Shown: positions 48,256 to 57,544, counted from the first letter of the stretch. The stretch is DNA of 64,000 bases from Anaerolineae bacterium (GCA_018432315.1 JAHDLB010000003.1:1-64000); one strand, 5' to 3'. The notes: generated by a model from the sequence alone, not told the origin. Numbers and translations are program-made.

Positions 48256-50529
48256 ATGAGTCGTATCTACAGGTTTTTCTTTCCGCCGCCAGGCACGCCG
48301 GCCTGGAGCCGGGTCTTGCGGCTGGCGGTTCTGCTGGCGATTCCCCTGGTGATCGTGCTGCTGCTCCCCGCGGCGTGGGAATACAGCAACTCGCCGGAGT
48401 TTTGCGGCACCACCTGTCACACGATGCCGCCGGAATACAACACGTACCTGGTTTCGCCCCACGCGCGCGTGCTGTGTGTGGACTGTCACATCGGGCGCGG
48501 CTCGTTTTACGATCAGTTCATCCGCAAGTCGGGACATTCCAAACTGTTGTGGGCGACGATCACCGAGAATTACGAATACCCGATCCAGGTGAGCAGCATG
48601 CGCCCCGCGCGCGACACGTGCGAGCTGTGCCACTACCCGGAGAAATTCTCCGACGACAGCCTGCGCGTGCTGAACCGGTACCGCGACAACGAAACCAACG
48701 ATCCGTATGACGTGTACCTGCTGATGCACACCGGCGGAGGCACCCGGCGCGAGGGCCTGGGCTACGGCATTCACTGGCACGTCGAGAACACGGTGGAATA
48801 CATCGCTACCGACCGGCTGGAGCAAAACATCCCCTGGGTGCGCGTCACGGATGTGGACGGGACGACGACCGAGTACGTGTCCACGGAATCCCCGCTCGAT
48901 CCGGATGAGCTGGGCGCGTACGAGGTGCTCGAAATGGACTGCATCACCTGCCACAACCGCATCTCGCACCTGCTCGACACGCCGGAGCACCTGGTCGACA
49001 GCGCCCTCAATCGGGGCGATATGCCGGACGACATCCCCTACGTTCGCGCCCGGTCGGTCGAGCTGCTGGCTGAGCGGTACGAGTCGTTTGACGAGGCGCG
49101 CGAGTCGATCGCCGGGCTGGCGGAATACTACCGCGACTCCTATCCCGACTACTACGAGGCCAACACGGCCAAAATCGACGGGGCGGTCGACCTGTTGGTG
49201 AACCTGTGGGAAGACAATACCTTCCCCGAGCAAGAGCTGGACTGGAAGACGCATCCCAACAACATCGGCCACCGCGACTGGCCGGGGTGCTTCCGCTGCC
49301 ACGACGGCAAGCACTTCAACGAGGCGGACGAGGCGATCCGGCTGGAATGCAACCTGTGCCATTCCATCCCGCAGATCGTGCTGCCGAACGAGATCGAGCC
49401 GACGCTGCCCCTGGCGACCGGCATCGAACCGTCCTCGCACCGCGAAACGACGTGGATCAGCCGCCACCACAACGAGTTCGACGCTACCTGCGAGAACTGC
49501 CACACGACCGCCAATCCGGGCGGCACCACCGATACCAGCTTCTGCTCGAACAGCGGCTGCCACGGCACGGACTGGCGCTATGCCGGGTTCGACGCGCCGA
49601 CCCTGGCGCTGGAACTGGGCATCGATCAGCAGCCGGAGGAAGCCCCGCCGCTGCTCGAAGGTGTGGAGGCCGAGGGAATCACCTTCCAGGAGCTTCAGCC
49701 GGTCTTCGAGCAAGCCTGCGGGCAGTGTCACGGCGCAGCAGCAGCCACGAAGGGGCTGAACGTGACCGAGTACGACGCCCTGCTGGCGGGGAGCGACGAC
49801 GGCCCGGTGATCGAGCCGGGCGCGCCGGAGGACAGCCTGATCCTCGACGTGCTGGCCGAGGGGCACTTCGGCGAGCTGAACGACGAGCAGATGGCGCTGC
49901 TCGAAGCGTGGATCGCGGCGGGCGCGCCGGAAGGCGAAGCGGCATCCGAACCGGAAGCGACCGAAGCCGGTGACGTGACGTACGCCGACATCCAGCCCGC
50001 GCTGGCGGAAGCGTGCGGGCAGTGTCACGGCGACGCGGCGACGAAGGGCCTGAAGGTGACCGAGTACGACGCCCTGCTGGCCGGGGGCGACGACGGCCCG
50101 GTGATCGAGCCGGGCGCGCCGGAGGACAGCCTGATCCTCGACGTGCTGGCCGAGGGGCATTTCGGCGAGCTGACTGAGGAGCAGATGGCGCTGCTCGAAG
50201 CGTGGATCGCGGCGGGCGCGCCGGAAGGCGAAGCGGCATCCGAGCCGGAAGCGACCGAAGCCGGTGACGTGACGTACGCCGACATCCAGCCCGCGCTGGA
50301 GGAAGCGTGCGGGCAGTGTCACGGCGATGCGGCGACGAAGGGGCTGAAGGTGACCGAGTACGACACGCTGCTGGCCGGGGGCGACGACGGCCCGGTGATC
50401 GAGCCGGGCGCGCCGGAGGACAGCCTGATCCTCGACGTGCTGGCCGAGGGGCACTTCGGCGAGCTGAACGACGAGCAGATGGCGCTGCTTGAAGCGTGGA
50501 TCGCGGCGGGCGCGCCGGAAGGCGAGTAA
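48256..50529 (+). CDS. NapC/NrfH-like membrane-anchored undecahaem cytochrome with three tandem haem domains
   Basis: A 757-residue protein. One transmembrane anchor (about residues 18-40) precedes an NrfH/NapC-like start, FCGTTCHTMPPEY, with a CX3CH haem site (Cys50). Then follow CVDCH, CELCH, CITCH, CFRCH, CNLCH, CENCH and CSNSGCH (CX4CH, Cys430). Residues 470-757 are three near-identical modules of 98-99 residues, each with CGQCH and an EPGAPEDSLILDVLAEGHFG core like planctomycete-type cytochrome C domains. That makes 11 potential haems, two with unusual spacing. GGAGG is 5 bases from the ATG. It probably draws electrons from the quinol pool (inference) and passes them outward, perhaps to the nonahaem protein. 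Confidence 0.9.
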   Translation: MSRIYRFFFPPPGTPAWSRVLRLAVLLAIPLVIVLLLPAAWEYSNSPEFCGTTCHTMPPEYNTYLVSPHARVLCVDCHIGRGSFYDQFIRKSGHSKLLWATITENYEYPIQVSSMRPARDTCELCHYPEKFSDDSLRVLNRYRDNETNDPYDVYLLMHTGGGTRREGLGYGIHWHVENTVEYIATDRLEQNIPWVRVTDVDGTTTEYVSTESPLDPDELGAYEVLEMDCITCHNRISHLLDTPEHLVDSALNRGDMPDDIPYVRARSVELLAERYESFDEARESIAGLAEYYRDSYPDYYEANTAKIDGAVDLLVNLWEDNTFPEQELDWKTHPNNIGHRDWPGCFRCHDGKHFNEADEAIRLECNLCHSIPQIVLPNEIEPTLPLATGIEPSSHRETTWISRHHNEFDATCENCHTTANPGGTTDTSFCSNSGCHGTDWRYAGFDAPTLALELGIDQQPEEAPPLLEGVEAEGITFQELQPVFEQACGQCHGAAAATKGLNVTEYDALLAGSDDGPVIEPGAPEDSLILDVLAEGHFGELNDEQMALLEAWIAAGAPEGEAASEPEATEAGDVTYADIQPALAEACGQCHGDAATKGLKVTEYDALLAGGDDGPVIEPGAPEDSLILDVLAEGHFGELTEEQMALLEAWIAAGAPEGEAASEPEATEAGDVTYADIQPALEEACGQCHGDAATKGLKVTEYDTLLAGGDDGPVIEPGAPEDSLILDVLAEGHFGELNDEQMALLEAWIAAGAPEGE
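49681..50526 (+). repeat. Three tandem coding repeats of 294-297 bases
   Basis: The codons for CGQCH fall at 49717, 50014 and 50308, giving periods of 297 and 294 bases. Copies 2 and 3 differ at only a few positions; copy 1 has one extra Ala codon and more changes. This indicates recent internal duplication inside the cytochrome gene. Confidence 0.92.
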
Positions 50530-50557
50530 TCCCGCCGGACTGAATTCGCAGTTCACC

Positions 50558-50599
50558 ATCCCCGCCGGGCACCTCCCCCTGGCGGGGATTTTTGTTTTT
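50558..50599 (+). terminator. Strong intrinsic terminator of the cytochrome gene
   Basis: ATCCCCGCC (50558-50566) pairs with GGCGGGGAT (50581-50589), followed by TTTTTGTTTTT. It is 29 bases past the undecahaem stop. Confidence 0.9.
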
Positions 50600-50662
50600 G
50601 GCGCGGCGGGTTAGAATGGCTGGCGTGACCTGCGTGCCCGCAACCGAGGAGCGTCCCATACT

Positions 50663-51388
50663 ATGAGCCTCACGCTGGTAATCATCCTGGCAGCCCTGAT
50701 GGTCGGCCTGATCAAAGGGGGATTGGGGCCGGTGCCGGGGGCGCTGCTGGTGCCGCTGCTGAGCACGACTATGCGCGTGTCGGAAGCGATCGCGCTCACG
50801 CTGCCGCTGTTGATCGTGGGCGACCTGTTCGCGCTGCCGGTGTACTGGCGCCAGTGGGACGGGCGCATGGTGCGGCTGATGCTGCCCGCGGCGGTGGGCG
50901 GGATCGTGATGGGGCTGGCGCTGCTCGCCACGCTGCCGGATGACACGCTGCGCCGGGTGCTGGGCGGTTTCACGCTGCTGGCGGCGGGCTACAAGCTCGC
51001 CAGCGACTCGATCGCCACGCTCAGCTATAAGCCGCGCGACTGGCACGGCTGGCTGGCCGGGTGGGGCTCCGGCTTCGGATCGGCGCTGGCGAACGCGGGC
51101 GCGCCGCCGATCACCGCGTACCTGCTGCTGCAAAAACTGACGCCGACCGTCTTCATCGCGACGACGGTGCTCTTCTTCTTCATCGTGAACCTGATCAAGC
51201 TGCCCGCGTTTCTGGCGACGAACGTCGTCAGCACCGGCCAACTGCTGAGCATCGTTTGGGCGCTGCCGCTGATCCCGATCGGTGTGTGGGCGGGGCGGCG
51301 CGTGGTCCTGTGGCTGAATCCGCGCCTCTTCGAGCGGCTGATGCTGGTCCTGCTGGTGTGGGCGGGCGTGACGCTGCTGCTGAGCTGA
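50663..51388 (+). CDS. TauE/SafE-family membrane transporter
   Basis: A 241-residue integral membrane protein with about seven or eight hydrophobic segments. LIKGGLGPVPGALLVPLLS and GWGSGFGSALANAGAPPITA are the repeated Gly-rich motifs of the TauE/SafE (sulfite/organosulfonate exporter-like) family. The substrate cannot be told from sequence; its place next to the cytochromes makes a sulfur oxyanion possible, but this is inference. GAGGAG lies about 11 bases before the ATG. It converges with the ABC exporter genes. Confidence 0.9.
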   Translation: MSLTLVIILAALMVGLIKGGLGPVPGALLVPLLSTTMRVSEAIALTLPLLIVGDLFALPVYWRQWDGRMVRLMLPAAVGGIVMGLALLATLPDDTLRRVLGGFTLLAAGYKLASDSIATLSYKPRDWHGWLAGWGSGFGSALANAGAPPITAYLLLQKLTPTVFIATTVLFFFIVNLIKLPAFLATNVVSTGQLLSIVWALPLIPIGVWAGRRVVLWLNPRLFERLMLVLLVWAGVTLLLS

Positions 51389-51396
51389 GGCGTGCG

Positions 51397-52998
51397 CTAG
51401 ATCTCGATCCGCTCCAGGCGCCGGACAGCCGCGGCCCACAGCCTGACGAGGCCGACACCTACGAGGACGTGCCCTGCCGCGAGCAGCAGGGGCACCCAGG
51501 CGGCATCCGACAGCAACGCCCGCACCGGCGGCAGGCTCTGGAAGACCTCGATCACTTTGAAACTGTCGGACTCCCGGAAGCCGTGCGCGATCAGCCAGGC
51601 GACGGTCGCGAACAGCCACCCGGCATAGAGCGCATTCAAGGCGATCATCACGTAGCGCGCGCCCGTGGGGATGCGTTTCACTACGTCGCGCGCGGCGAAG
51701 TCGGCCCGCAGCGCGCCCAATCCGATCGTCAGGGGCGTCATGCTCGCCAGCGACACGGTCGCCGCCGCGAGCAGCAGCGCGATCTGCCACCACGCGAACC
51801 GCAGCAGTACGCCGGTGGCCGCCAGGACGACCGTCCAGGGGATGACCATCGCGCCCCAGGTCGTGTAGAGCTTGCCGCGCAGGACGGCGCTCATCGAGGT
51901 GGGCGCCACGCGCAGCAGGGCGAGATTCGGCCCTTCGCGGATGATCGCCGTCACGGCGAACCCCAGCGCGGCCACGCCGATGAACCAGGGCACGAAGATC
52001 AGCATGAACCAGAAGAAGATGGGCCGCAGGAGATCGACTGCGTCTCGCCCGCCCAGCGGGGCGAGGAACAGCACGACGAGGATCGCCGGCTGGAGCAGGT
52101 TCAGCAGGCTGTGCGGGTCGCGCCGGATCTCGAGCCACTCTTTCGCCATCACGGGCCGGAGGCGGGCGGGCAGCGGCAGGGTCCAGGCGGGCGCAGCCCG
52201 GCGTCGAGCCGGGACCGGGGCGACTTCCCGGTAGCGATTCCACCCCTCAGCGAACGCCCTGTTGAAGACGTGATACGCCGCCAGGCAGACCGCCGCCGCC
52301 AGCGCGACGCCGCCCCCGGCGATCCGCACCAGGTCCCGCTCGTCGATCAGGGCGCGCGCGATAGTCCCGTGCAGGTCCGCCTGGCCGGAAAACCACGCGG
52401 TGAATCGCTGCTGCCCGAAGACGAACACCAGCGGCACCAGCGCCAGGATCACCGGGATCCACGTGCGGATCCTGGCGGCGGGGATGGCGCGCGTGATGAG
52501 CAGGACGGCGCCCATCACCGTGGACGTGACGAACACGACCACCGCCAGCAGCAGCAGCGCCAACAGGACGTAATACGCCCACCCGGCATCGCGCGCCAGC
52601 CCGAACCACGCGAGCGCGATCCCGATCGGGATCGCCGGCAGGACGGCGCCGGGGCTGCACTGCATCAGCTTGACGGCGAAGACGACGCAGCGCGGGATGG
52701 GCGCGACCATCAGCAGGTCGAGATCGGGCGCGAGATACAGCCGGTAGAGGACGCTGCTCACGTTGACGAAGGCGAGCAGCAAGATGAACAGGCCGCCGAA
52801 CACGACGACCAGCGCCGCGATGGCGTCTCCCCGGTCGCCGGCCAGCAGCGACTCGCGGCCCCGGAGCGCCCCGTACAGCCACTGCCCGCCCAGGCCGAGC
52901 ACGATGACCACCCCGATCACGATCCGGCGGTTGATCGCGCGCACCCGGCGATCGAGCATCCAGTAGGACGGGCGTACCACTTTCCAGAACGTGAGCAC
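51397..52998 (-). CDS. ABC exporter membrane subunit
   Basis: A 533-residue membrane protein with ten or more hydrophobic segments in two halves, joined by a polar loop around residues 260-300. The pattern and the adjacent ATPase fit ABC-2-type exporters of about 500 residues. It starts 18 bases after the ATPase gene, so both form one transporter. Substrate unknown; ABC-2 exporters move lipids, polysaccharides or drugs. Confidence 0.82.
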   Translation of the reverse strand: MLTFWKVVRPSYWMLDRRVRAINRRIVIGVVIVLGLGGQWLYGALRGRESLLAGDRGDAIAALVVVFGGLFILLLAFVNVSSVLYRLYLAPDLDLLMVAPIPRCVVFAVKLMQCSPGAVLPAIPIGIALAWFGLARDAGWAYYVLLALLLLAVVVFVTSTVMGAVLLITRAIPAARIRTWIPVILALVPLVFVFGQQRFTAWFSGQADLHGTIARALIDERDLVRIAGGGVALAAAVCLAAYHVFNRAFAEGWNRYREVAPVPARRRAAPAWTLPLPARLRPVMAKEWLEIRRDPHSLLNLLQPAILVVLFLAPLGGRDAVDLLRPIFFWFMLIFVPWFIGVAALGFAVTAIIREGPNLALLRVAPTSMSAVLRGKLYTTWGAMVIPWTVVLAATGVLLRFAWWQIALLLAAATVSLASMTPLTIGLGALRADFAARDVVKRIPTGARYVMIALNALYAGWLFATVAWLIAHGFRESDSFKVIEVFQSLPPVRALLSDAAWVPLLLAAGHVLVGVGLVRLWAAAVRRLERIEI

Positions 52999-53016
52999 CG
53001 GTCAGTCCTCCGGCGA

Positions 53017-53760
53017 TCAGTCTTGCGTTTCGGTCTGGGTGAGCTGCAGGAACAGGCTTTCGAGCGAGGTGCCGGCCTGGGATGTGAGGGCTGCCCGCAG
53101 TTCGGCCACCGTCCCCACCGCGATCAACTGGCCGTGGTCCAGGATGGCGACCCGGTCGCAAAGCTGCTCGGCGATCTCCAGCATGTGGGTCGACAGGAAG
53201 ATAGTCGTGCCGCCATCGCGCAGGCCGAGCAGCGCGTCCTTGATGCGGCGCGAGCTGGCGGGGTCCATGCCGACCAGCGGCTCGTCGAGGATCAGAACCG
53301 GGGGCCGGTGCAGCAGGGCGGCGCACAGGCCGATTTTGTGGCGCATGCCGCCCGAATAGCTTTCGATCAGGTCGTCGGCTTTGTCGTCCAACTCCATCAA
53401 CGCCAACAGGTGCCGCGCGCGGGCGTCGCTCTCGCCGTCCGGCAGATCGTAGAGCCCACCGATGAAGCGCAGGAACTCCCTGCCGGTCAGCCGGTCGTAG
53501 AGCAGGGGCGTCTGGGCGAGGTAACCGAGGCTGCGCTTGGCAGCCAGCGCGTCCTGCTGGATGTCGTGCCCGGCGATGGCGGCGGTGCCCGTGGTGGGGC
53601 GCAGCAGGCCGACCATCAGCCGGATGGTCGTCGTCTTGCCGGCCCCGTTGGGCCCCAGGAAGCCGAACAGCTCGCCCGCGCTGACCGCCAGGTCGAGGTC
53701 TTTCACCGCCCACAGGGCGCCGAAGTTCTTGCCCAGGCCCACAAGCTCGATCATCGTCAT
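53017..53760 (-). CDS. ABC exporter ATP-binding subunit
   Basis: A 247-residue ATPase with Walker A FLGPNGAGKTTTIRLM, Q loop AQTPLLYD, signature ESYSGGMRHKIGL, Walker B PVLILDEPLVGMDP and switch His in STHMLEIAEQL. Relatives of this group pair with ABC-2 permeases such as the one encoded next. The start may be ATG 53760 or the ATG two codons later (53754). Confidence 0.94.
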   Translation of the reverse strand: MTMIELVGLGKNFGALWAVKDLDLAVSAGELFGFLGPNGAGKTTTIRLMVGLLRPTTGTAAIAGHDIQQDALAAKRSLGYLAQTPLLYDRLTGREFLRFIGGLYDLPDGESDARARHLLALMELDDKADDLIESYSGGMRHKIGLCAALLHRPPVLILDEPLVGMDPASSRRIKDALLGLRDGGTTIFLSTHMLEIAEQLCDRVAILDHGQLIAVGTVAELRAALTSQAGTSLESLFLQLTQTETQD

Positions 53761-53860
53761 GCGGTTGTCTCGTCCTCACGCCAGTCCCAGGGCGAGGGCT
53801 TTCGAGCGACGATGGCTGCACCCTGCCCCTACCGGCGCGGGAAGCGGCGCAGCGCGGGGA

Positions 53861-56020
53861 TCACGCCGACTGGGGGACGTGCTCCGCGAGCGCCCTCGCC
53901 GCCGGATCGTGCAGGATAGTGAACAGGCGGTGGGCCTCGGCGTAATGCTGCTGGGCCGCCACGCTGTCGCCTTTGGCGCGGGCGATGTCGCCCATGACGG
54001 CCATCGCCTGGGCTTGCCCGCGCTGGAAGCGCATCTTGCGCGCCCGCGCCTCGGCCTGAGTCGCCAGCGCCTCGGCTTCCGGATGGCGCGCCGTGCGGAC
54101 GTACAACGCGGCCAGCCGTGCCTGGGTGCGCACCAGGTTTTCCAGGTCGGCGGTTTTTTCCGCGATCGCCAGCGCGCCGGTGTAGAGCGGCTCGGCTTCG
54201 TCCAGGCGATCCAGCGCGACGAGCGTCTCGCCCATGTCGGACTGAAAGACGGCCAGCCAGCGCTCGGCTTCGATGGCGGTGGCGGCGGCGATGGCCTGTT
54301 TGTGCAGCGAGCGGGCCGTGGTCAGGTCGTCGAGCTGGAAGTAGGTGCGGGCGAGGTTGTTGGTCTGGACCGCGACCATCAGCATATCGTCGAGGGCGCG
54401 GCTCAATTTCAGCGCCTGTTCCAGCCGGTCGAGGGCGGCCTGGGGGCGGCCCGTCAGGCAGTAGAACCAGCCCAGGTTGCCCAGCCGCAGGCTTTCGGCG
54501 TGGGTATCGCCCAGGCCGCGCGCGATCTCGATCGCCTCTTCGTAAAACGCCTGGGCCGTGTCGATGTCGCCCATTTCGGTGTAGAGCGTCGCCGCGTTGG
54601 AGAGCACCAGCCCGCGCGTCGGCGCGTGGTTGATGTGGTTCAGCAGCAGCAGCGCGCGCTCGTATTCGACCAGCGCCGCCTTGTAATCGCCGGCGTCCTT
54701 GTAGGCGCGGGCGATGTCACAGCGAAGCTGCGCGATGTGCGTGTTGTCGTCCGGCGCCAGCCGGTCGAGCGCTTCCTGCCAACGGGCCAGGGCGGTGTCG
54801 CGGTCGCCGCGCTCGGCGGCCAGGTTGCCCAGCATGTGCAGCGCCTCGGCTTCGCGCGTTTGCTGCCCGGCTTCGCGGGCCAGCGCCAGCGCCTGCTCGA
54901 TGTAGCCCTGGGCGGCGTCCAGCTTGCCGGTGCGCAGCGTGATGCTGCCGAGCGTCAGCAGAATCTGGACGTGCTCGTCGCGGTCGCTGAGGGTGCCTTC
55001 CTCGTAGAACGCGAGCGCCTCGGCCAGAAAACTCTGGGCGCGGGCGAAATCGCTCATGGTGTAGGCGGCCATCCCCAGGCGGGTGAGCGCGACCGTTTCC
55101 TGCTCGGCGTTGCCGGTGCTGCGCGCCTGGGCCAGCGCGCGGGTAGCATATTCCTCGGCCTGCTCGCTGTTGCCGTTCATCTGGTAGGCGGTGCTCAGCT
55201 CCAGCGCGCTGTTCATGAAGAACTCGCCGGACTGCTTGCCCATGCGCAGCGCCAGATTCTCGGCGGCCTGGTAGTGCTCGATCACCCGGTCGTAATTGCG
55301 GTTCTCCATTTCCAGGTTCGCCAGGGCTTCGAGCCAGCGGAGCTGCTGGTCCACCTGGCCGGTCTGTTGGGCGAGGTTGACCGCCTGCGCGTACAGCTTC
55401 TGGGCAACGGCGCGATCGCCCATCTTCAGCGAGGCTTCGGCCAGCAGGCCCACCACGCGCGAGGCCAGCTTGACCTGCCCCCCGGCCTGGGTGACGATCA
55501 CCGCCTCTTTGAGCAAATGCTGGGCGTAGTTGGGATTGTCCTGGTGGAGATAGTCCTTCGCCAGGTTTTCGAGCGCCAGGGCGACGATCTCGGAGTCGCC
55601 GGTTTCGCGGGCCGTGTCGAGCGCCTGCTGGTGATACGTTTGGGCGGTGCCCCATTCCCCCTGCTTGGCGTACAGCGCGCCGGTGTTGTTCAGCGCCCGC
55701 GCCAACGCGCGCCGGTCGTTCAATTCGCGGGCCACCGCCAGCGCGCGGTCGAATACCGGGCGGGCCGCCTCGAAGTCGTTTTGGGCCACGTGAACCGCGC
55801 CGATCCCGCTCAGGAAGTGCTCCTCGTGCGCCCGGTCGTCGAGCGTTTCAGCCAACGTCAGCCCGCGCTGGTAGGTTTCGAGCGCCGTCTGGTGAAACCC
55901 TTGCTCGAGCGCGGTCGCCGCCGTTTCCAGCAGCGAGTTCATCTCCTGCTGGGCGGGGGACTGCGCCGGGGGCGGCGGGGCGGACGGGGATCCGAAGAGA
56001 CGGTTCAGCAAGTTTTGCAT
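53861..56020 (-). CDS. TPR-repeat protein, 719 aa
   Basis: A soluble protein made almost wholly of tetratricopeptide repeats, roughly 15 or more, e.g. ALETYQRGLTLAETLDDR and LGNLGWFYCLTGRPQAAL. The N terminus starts MQNLLNRLFGSPSAPPPP with a short Pro-rich linker. No enzymatic or DNA-binding domain is attached, so it is a scaffold for protein contacts. AAAAGGATC precedes the ATG at 56020; a longer upstream frame overlaps the neighbouring gene and is spurious. It lies 26 bases after the phosphatase-like gene and may be co-transcribed. Confidence 0.88.
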   Translation of the reverse strand: MQNLLNRLFGSPSAPPPPAQSPAQQEMNSLLETAATALEQGFHQTALETYQRGLTLAETLDDRAHEEHFLSGIGAVHVAQNDFEAARPVFDRALAVARELNDRRALARALNNTGALYAKQGEWGTAQTYHQQALDTARETGDSEIVALALENLAKDYLHQDNPNYAQHLLKEAVIVTQAGGQVKLASRVVGLLAEASLKMGDRAVAQKLYAQAVNLAQQTGQVDQQLRWLEALANLEMENRNYDRVIEHYQAAENLALRMGKQSGEFFMNSALELSTAYQMNGNSEQAEEYATRALAQARSTGNAEQETVALTRLGMAAYTMSDFARAQSFLAEALAFYEEGTLSDRDEHVQILLTLGSITLRTGKLDAAQGYIEQALALAREAGQQTREAEALHMLGNLAAERGDRDTALARWQEALDRLAPDDNTHIAQLRCDIARAYKDAGDYKAALVEYERALLLLNHINHAPTRGLVLSNAATLYTEMGDIDTAQAFYEEAIEIARGLGDTHAESLRLGNLGWFYCLTGRPQAALDRLEQALKLSRALDDMLMVAVQTNNLARTYFQLDDLTTARSLHKQAIAAATAIEAERWLAVFQSDMGETLVALDRLDEAEPLYTGALAIAEKTADLENLVRTQARLAALYVRTARHPEAEALATQAEARARKMRFQRGQAQAMAVMGDIARAKGDSVAAQQHYAEAHRLFTILHDPAARALAEHVPQSA

Positions 56021-56046
56021 CGAAGATCCTTTTCTTCTACGGACGA

Positions 56047-57351
56047 TTAGACGACGCGCATCAGCAGCGGCACCAACATCTCGCGGGCGCTCAGGCCGCC
56101 GTGGCGGCTGACCGATCCCCACGACGAGGGCGCCCGGGCGCCGACGTGCCACCCCGCGCGAGCGACCAGGGTCAGGTCGCCCAGGCGCGCCCCGGTTTCG
56201 GGGTGGGGCGGCTGCGTGCCATACAGCCCGGCGCGCAGCGCGTCGGACGGGTTCAAACAGGCGAGCCGGTCCGCGAAATGGTTGCGCACGTACTCGATGG
56301 CCGGCTGGCGATAGTCGTGGCGCAGGTACATGTGCGCGAACCGGCCCTCGCCGCCCAGCCCGCAGCGCAGCGCCTCGGCCAGCGGGGGATGGTCCGACAC
56401 GTTCACGTGATCGGGCACCGGCGTGTGTCCGTGATCGGCGGCCAGCATGAACAGCGTGCGCCGGTCGCCGGATTCCGCGCCGAGCACGACGTCGCGCAGG
56501 TCGCAGAGCTGGCGGCGAATCTCGGTGATCGATTGTTCGGTTACGGTGCCGTACAGGTGCGACACGCCATCGACCGCGCCCCAGTACACCGTGACGAAAC
56601 AGCGTTTGCCGCGCGTCTGGTGCAGCAGGTCGCGCAGGCCGATCCACATGTCAGTATAGCCGAAGTGGCGCGTCGTGTGCTGGATGCCGCGATGCATGAT
56701 CCGCGACAGGCCGGACCCCAGCAGGTCCTTTTGCAGCAGCAGGTGGCTGGGGATGCGCCGGTGGCGCAGGGCTTCGCCCAGCGTGGTCAGCGGCATGAAC
56801 GTCTCCATGTTCAGGCCCCAGTCTTCGAGCGCGTCGGGCCGGTGGCGCCCGTTCGTGGGGACGTAGTGCAGCATGCTAACCAGCGTGCTGAATTCGCGCA
56901 GGAACAGGCGCGTGCCGAGCATCCCGGTCGCTGCCGGGGGCGCGCCGGCCCAGATGCTGGGCAGCGCGGCGGCGGTGGTGCTGGGCGCGATCGACGTGAT
57001 CGGCGTCAGCGTGCCGTCGCCGGTCAGGTCGGCCAGGGCCTGGGCGGTGGCCGCGTCTTCGGCGGCGATCTCTTGCAGCAGCCGCCAGCCGAGGCCATCG
57101 CTCAGGAACAGCACCACGCGCTTGACCTGGCCCTGGAGATGTGCCCACAGGCGGCGGTCCAGCGGCGGGCAGGCCAGCACGTTCGCAGGGGCGCGGGTGT
57201 CGAGCAGGCCGACGACCGTCGGGGCCAGGTTGCAGATCGACAGCCCATCGTAATATGGATAGACGATCTCGCCGTCCCACGCCACGTCGACCGGCATGAT
57301 GCGGTGTGCCAGGATCGTCTGTTCCAGTTGATGAGCCAGCGCTTGCGACAT
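56047..57351 (-). CDS. Alkaline phosphatase superfamily (nucleotide pyrophosphatase/phosphodiesterase-like) protein
   Basis: A 434-residue protein with the alkaline-phosphatase fold. VVLFLSDGLGWRLL gives the first metal Asp; SIAPSTTAAALPSIWAG supplies the Thr nucleophile region; VYWGAVDGVSHLYG and MLAADHGHTPVPDHV give the remaining Asp/His ligands, and VSRHGGLSAREM the last His. No signal peptide, so it appears cytoplasmic, unlike most family members. AAAGGACG precedes the ATG at 57351, and a TATAAT box lies at 57400-57405 on the minus strand. Substrate unknown. Confidence 0.85.
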   Translation of the reverse strand: MSQALAHQLEQTILAHRIMPVDVAWDGEIVYPYYDGLSICNLAPTVVGLLDTRAPANVLACPPLDRRLWAHLQGQVKRVVLFLSDGLGWRLLQEIAAEDAATAQALADLTGDGTLTPITSIAPSTTAAALPSIWAGAPPAATGMLGTRLFLREFSTLVSMLHYVPTNGRHRPDALEDWGLNMETFMPLTTLGEALRHRRIPSHLLLQKDLLGSGLSRIMHRGIQHTTRHFGYTDMWIGLRDLLHQTRGKRCFVTVYWGAVDGVSHLYGTVTEQSITEIRRQLCDLRDVVLGAESGDRRTLFMLAADHGHTPVPDHVNVSDHPPLAEALRCGLGGEGRFAHMYLRHDYRQPAIEYVRNHFADRLACLNPSDALRAGLYGTQPPHPETGARLGDLTLVARAGWHVGARAPSSWGSVSRHGGLSAREMLVPLLMRVV

Positions 57352-57399
57352 GCGGCGTCCTTTGTCGTGCGATTTCGGTGATGGACAAAACAGAGAGTC

Positions 57400-57405
57400 A
57401 TTATA
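57400..57405 (-). promoter_or_regulatory. Candidate -10 box of the phosphatase-like/TPR genes
   Basis: TATAAT on the minus strand 49 bases before the ATG. The -35 region is GC-rich and gives no match. Confidence 0.45.
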
Positions 57406-57502
57406 CCGCATTCTGGCCGGGCGGGGGCATTCCGGGGGGCGCGCATGGGCGAATAATGATCATAAACGTGCAAAAAATGCGGGCAAATCAGCCGGGCCTG
57501 TT

Positions 57503-57508
57503 TATAAT
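57503..57508 (+). promoter_or_regulatory. Candidate -10 box of ctaB
   Basis: TATAAT 37 bases before the ATG at 57545, in the divergent gap. No clear -35. Confidence 0.45.
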
Positions 57509-57544
57509 CTCTGGTGGATTTCCGTGCAGATGGTGGAGAAGCTG

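Noticed and set aside
49679-52243. A minus-strand frame of 854 codons across the cytochrome repeats, the exporter and the ABC permease
   Set aside because: It covers three supported genes; its Pro/Arg-rich product has no recognisable domain and the repetition mirrors the cytochrome repeats.
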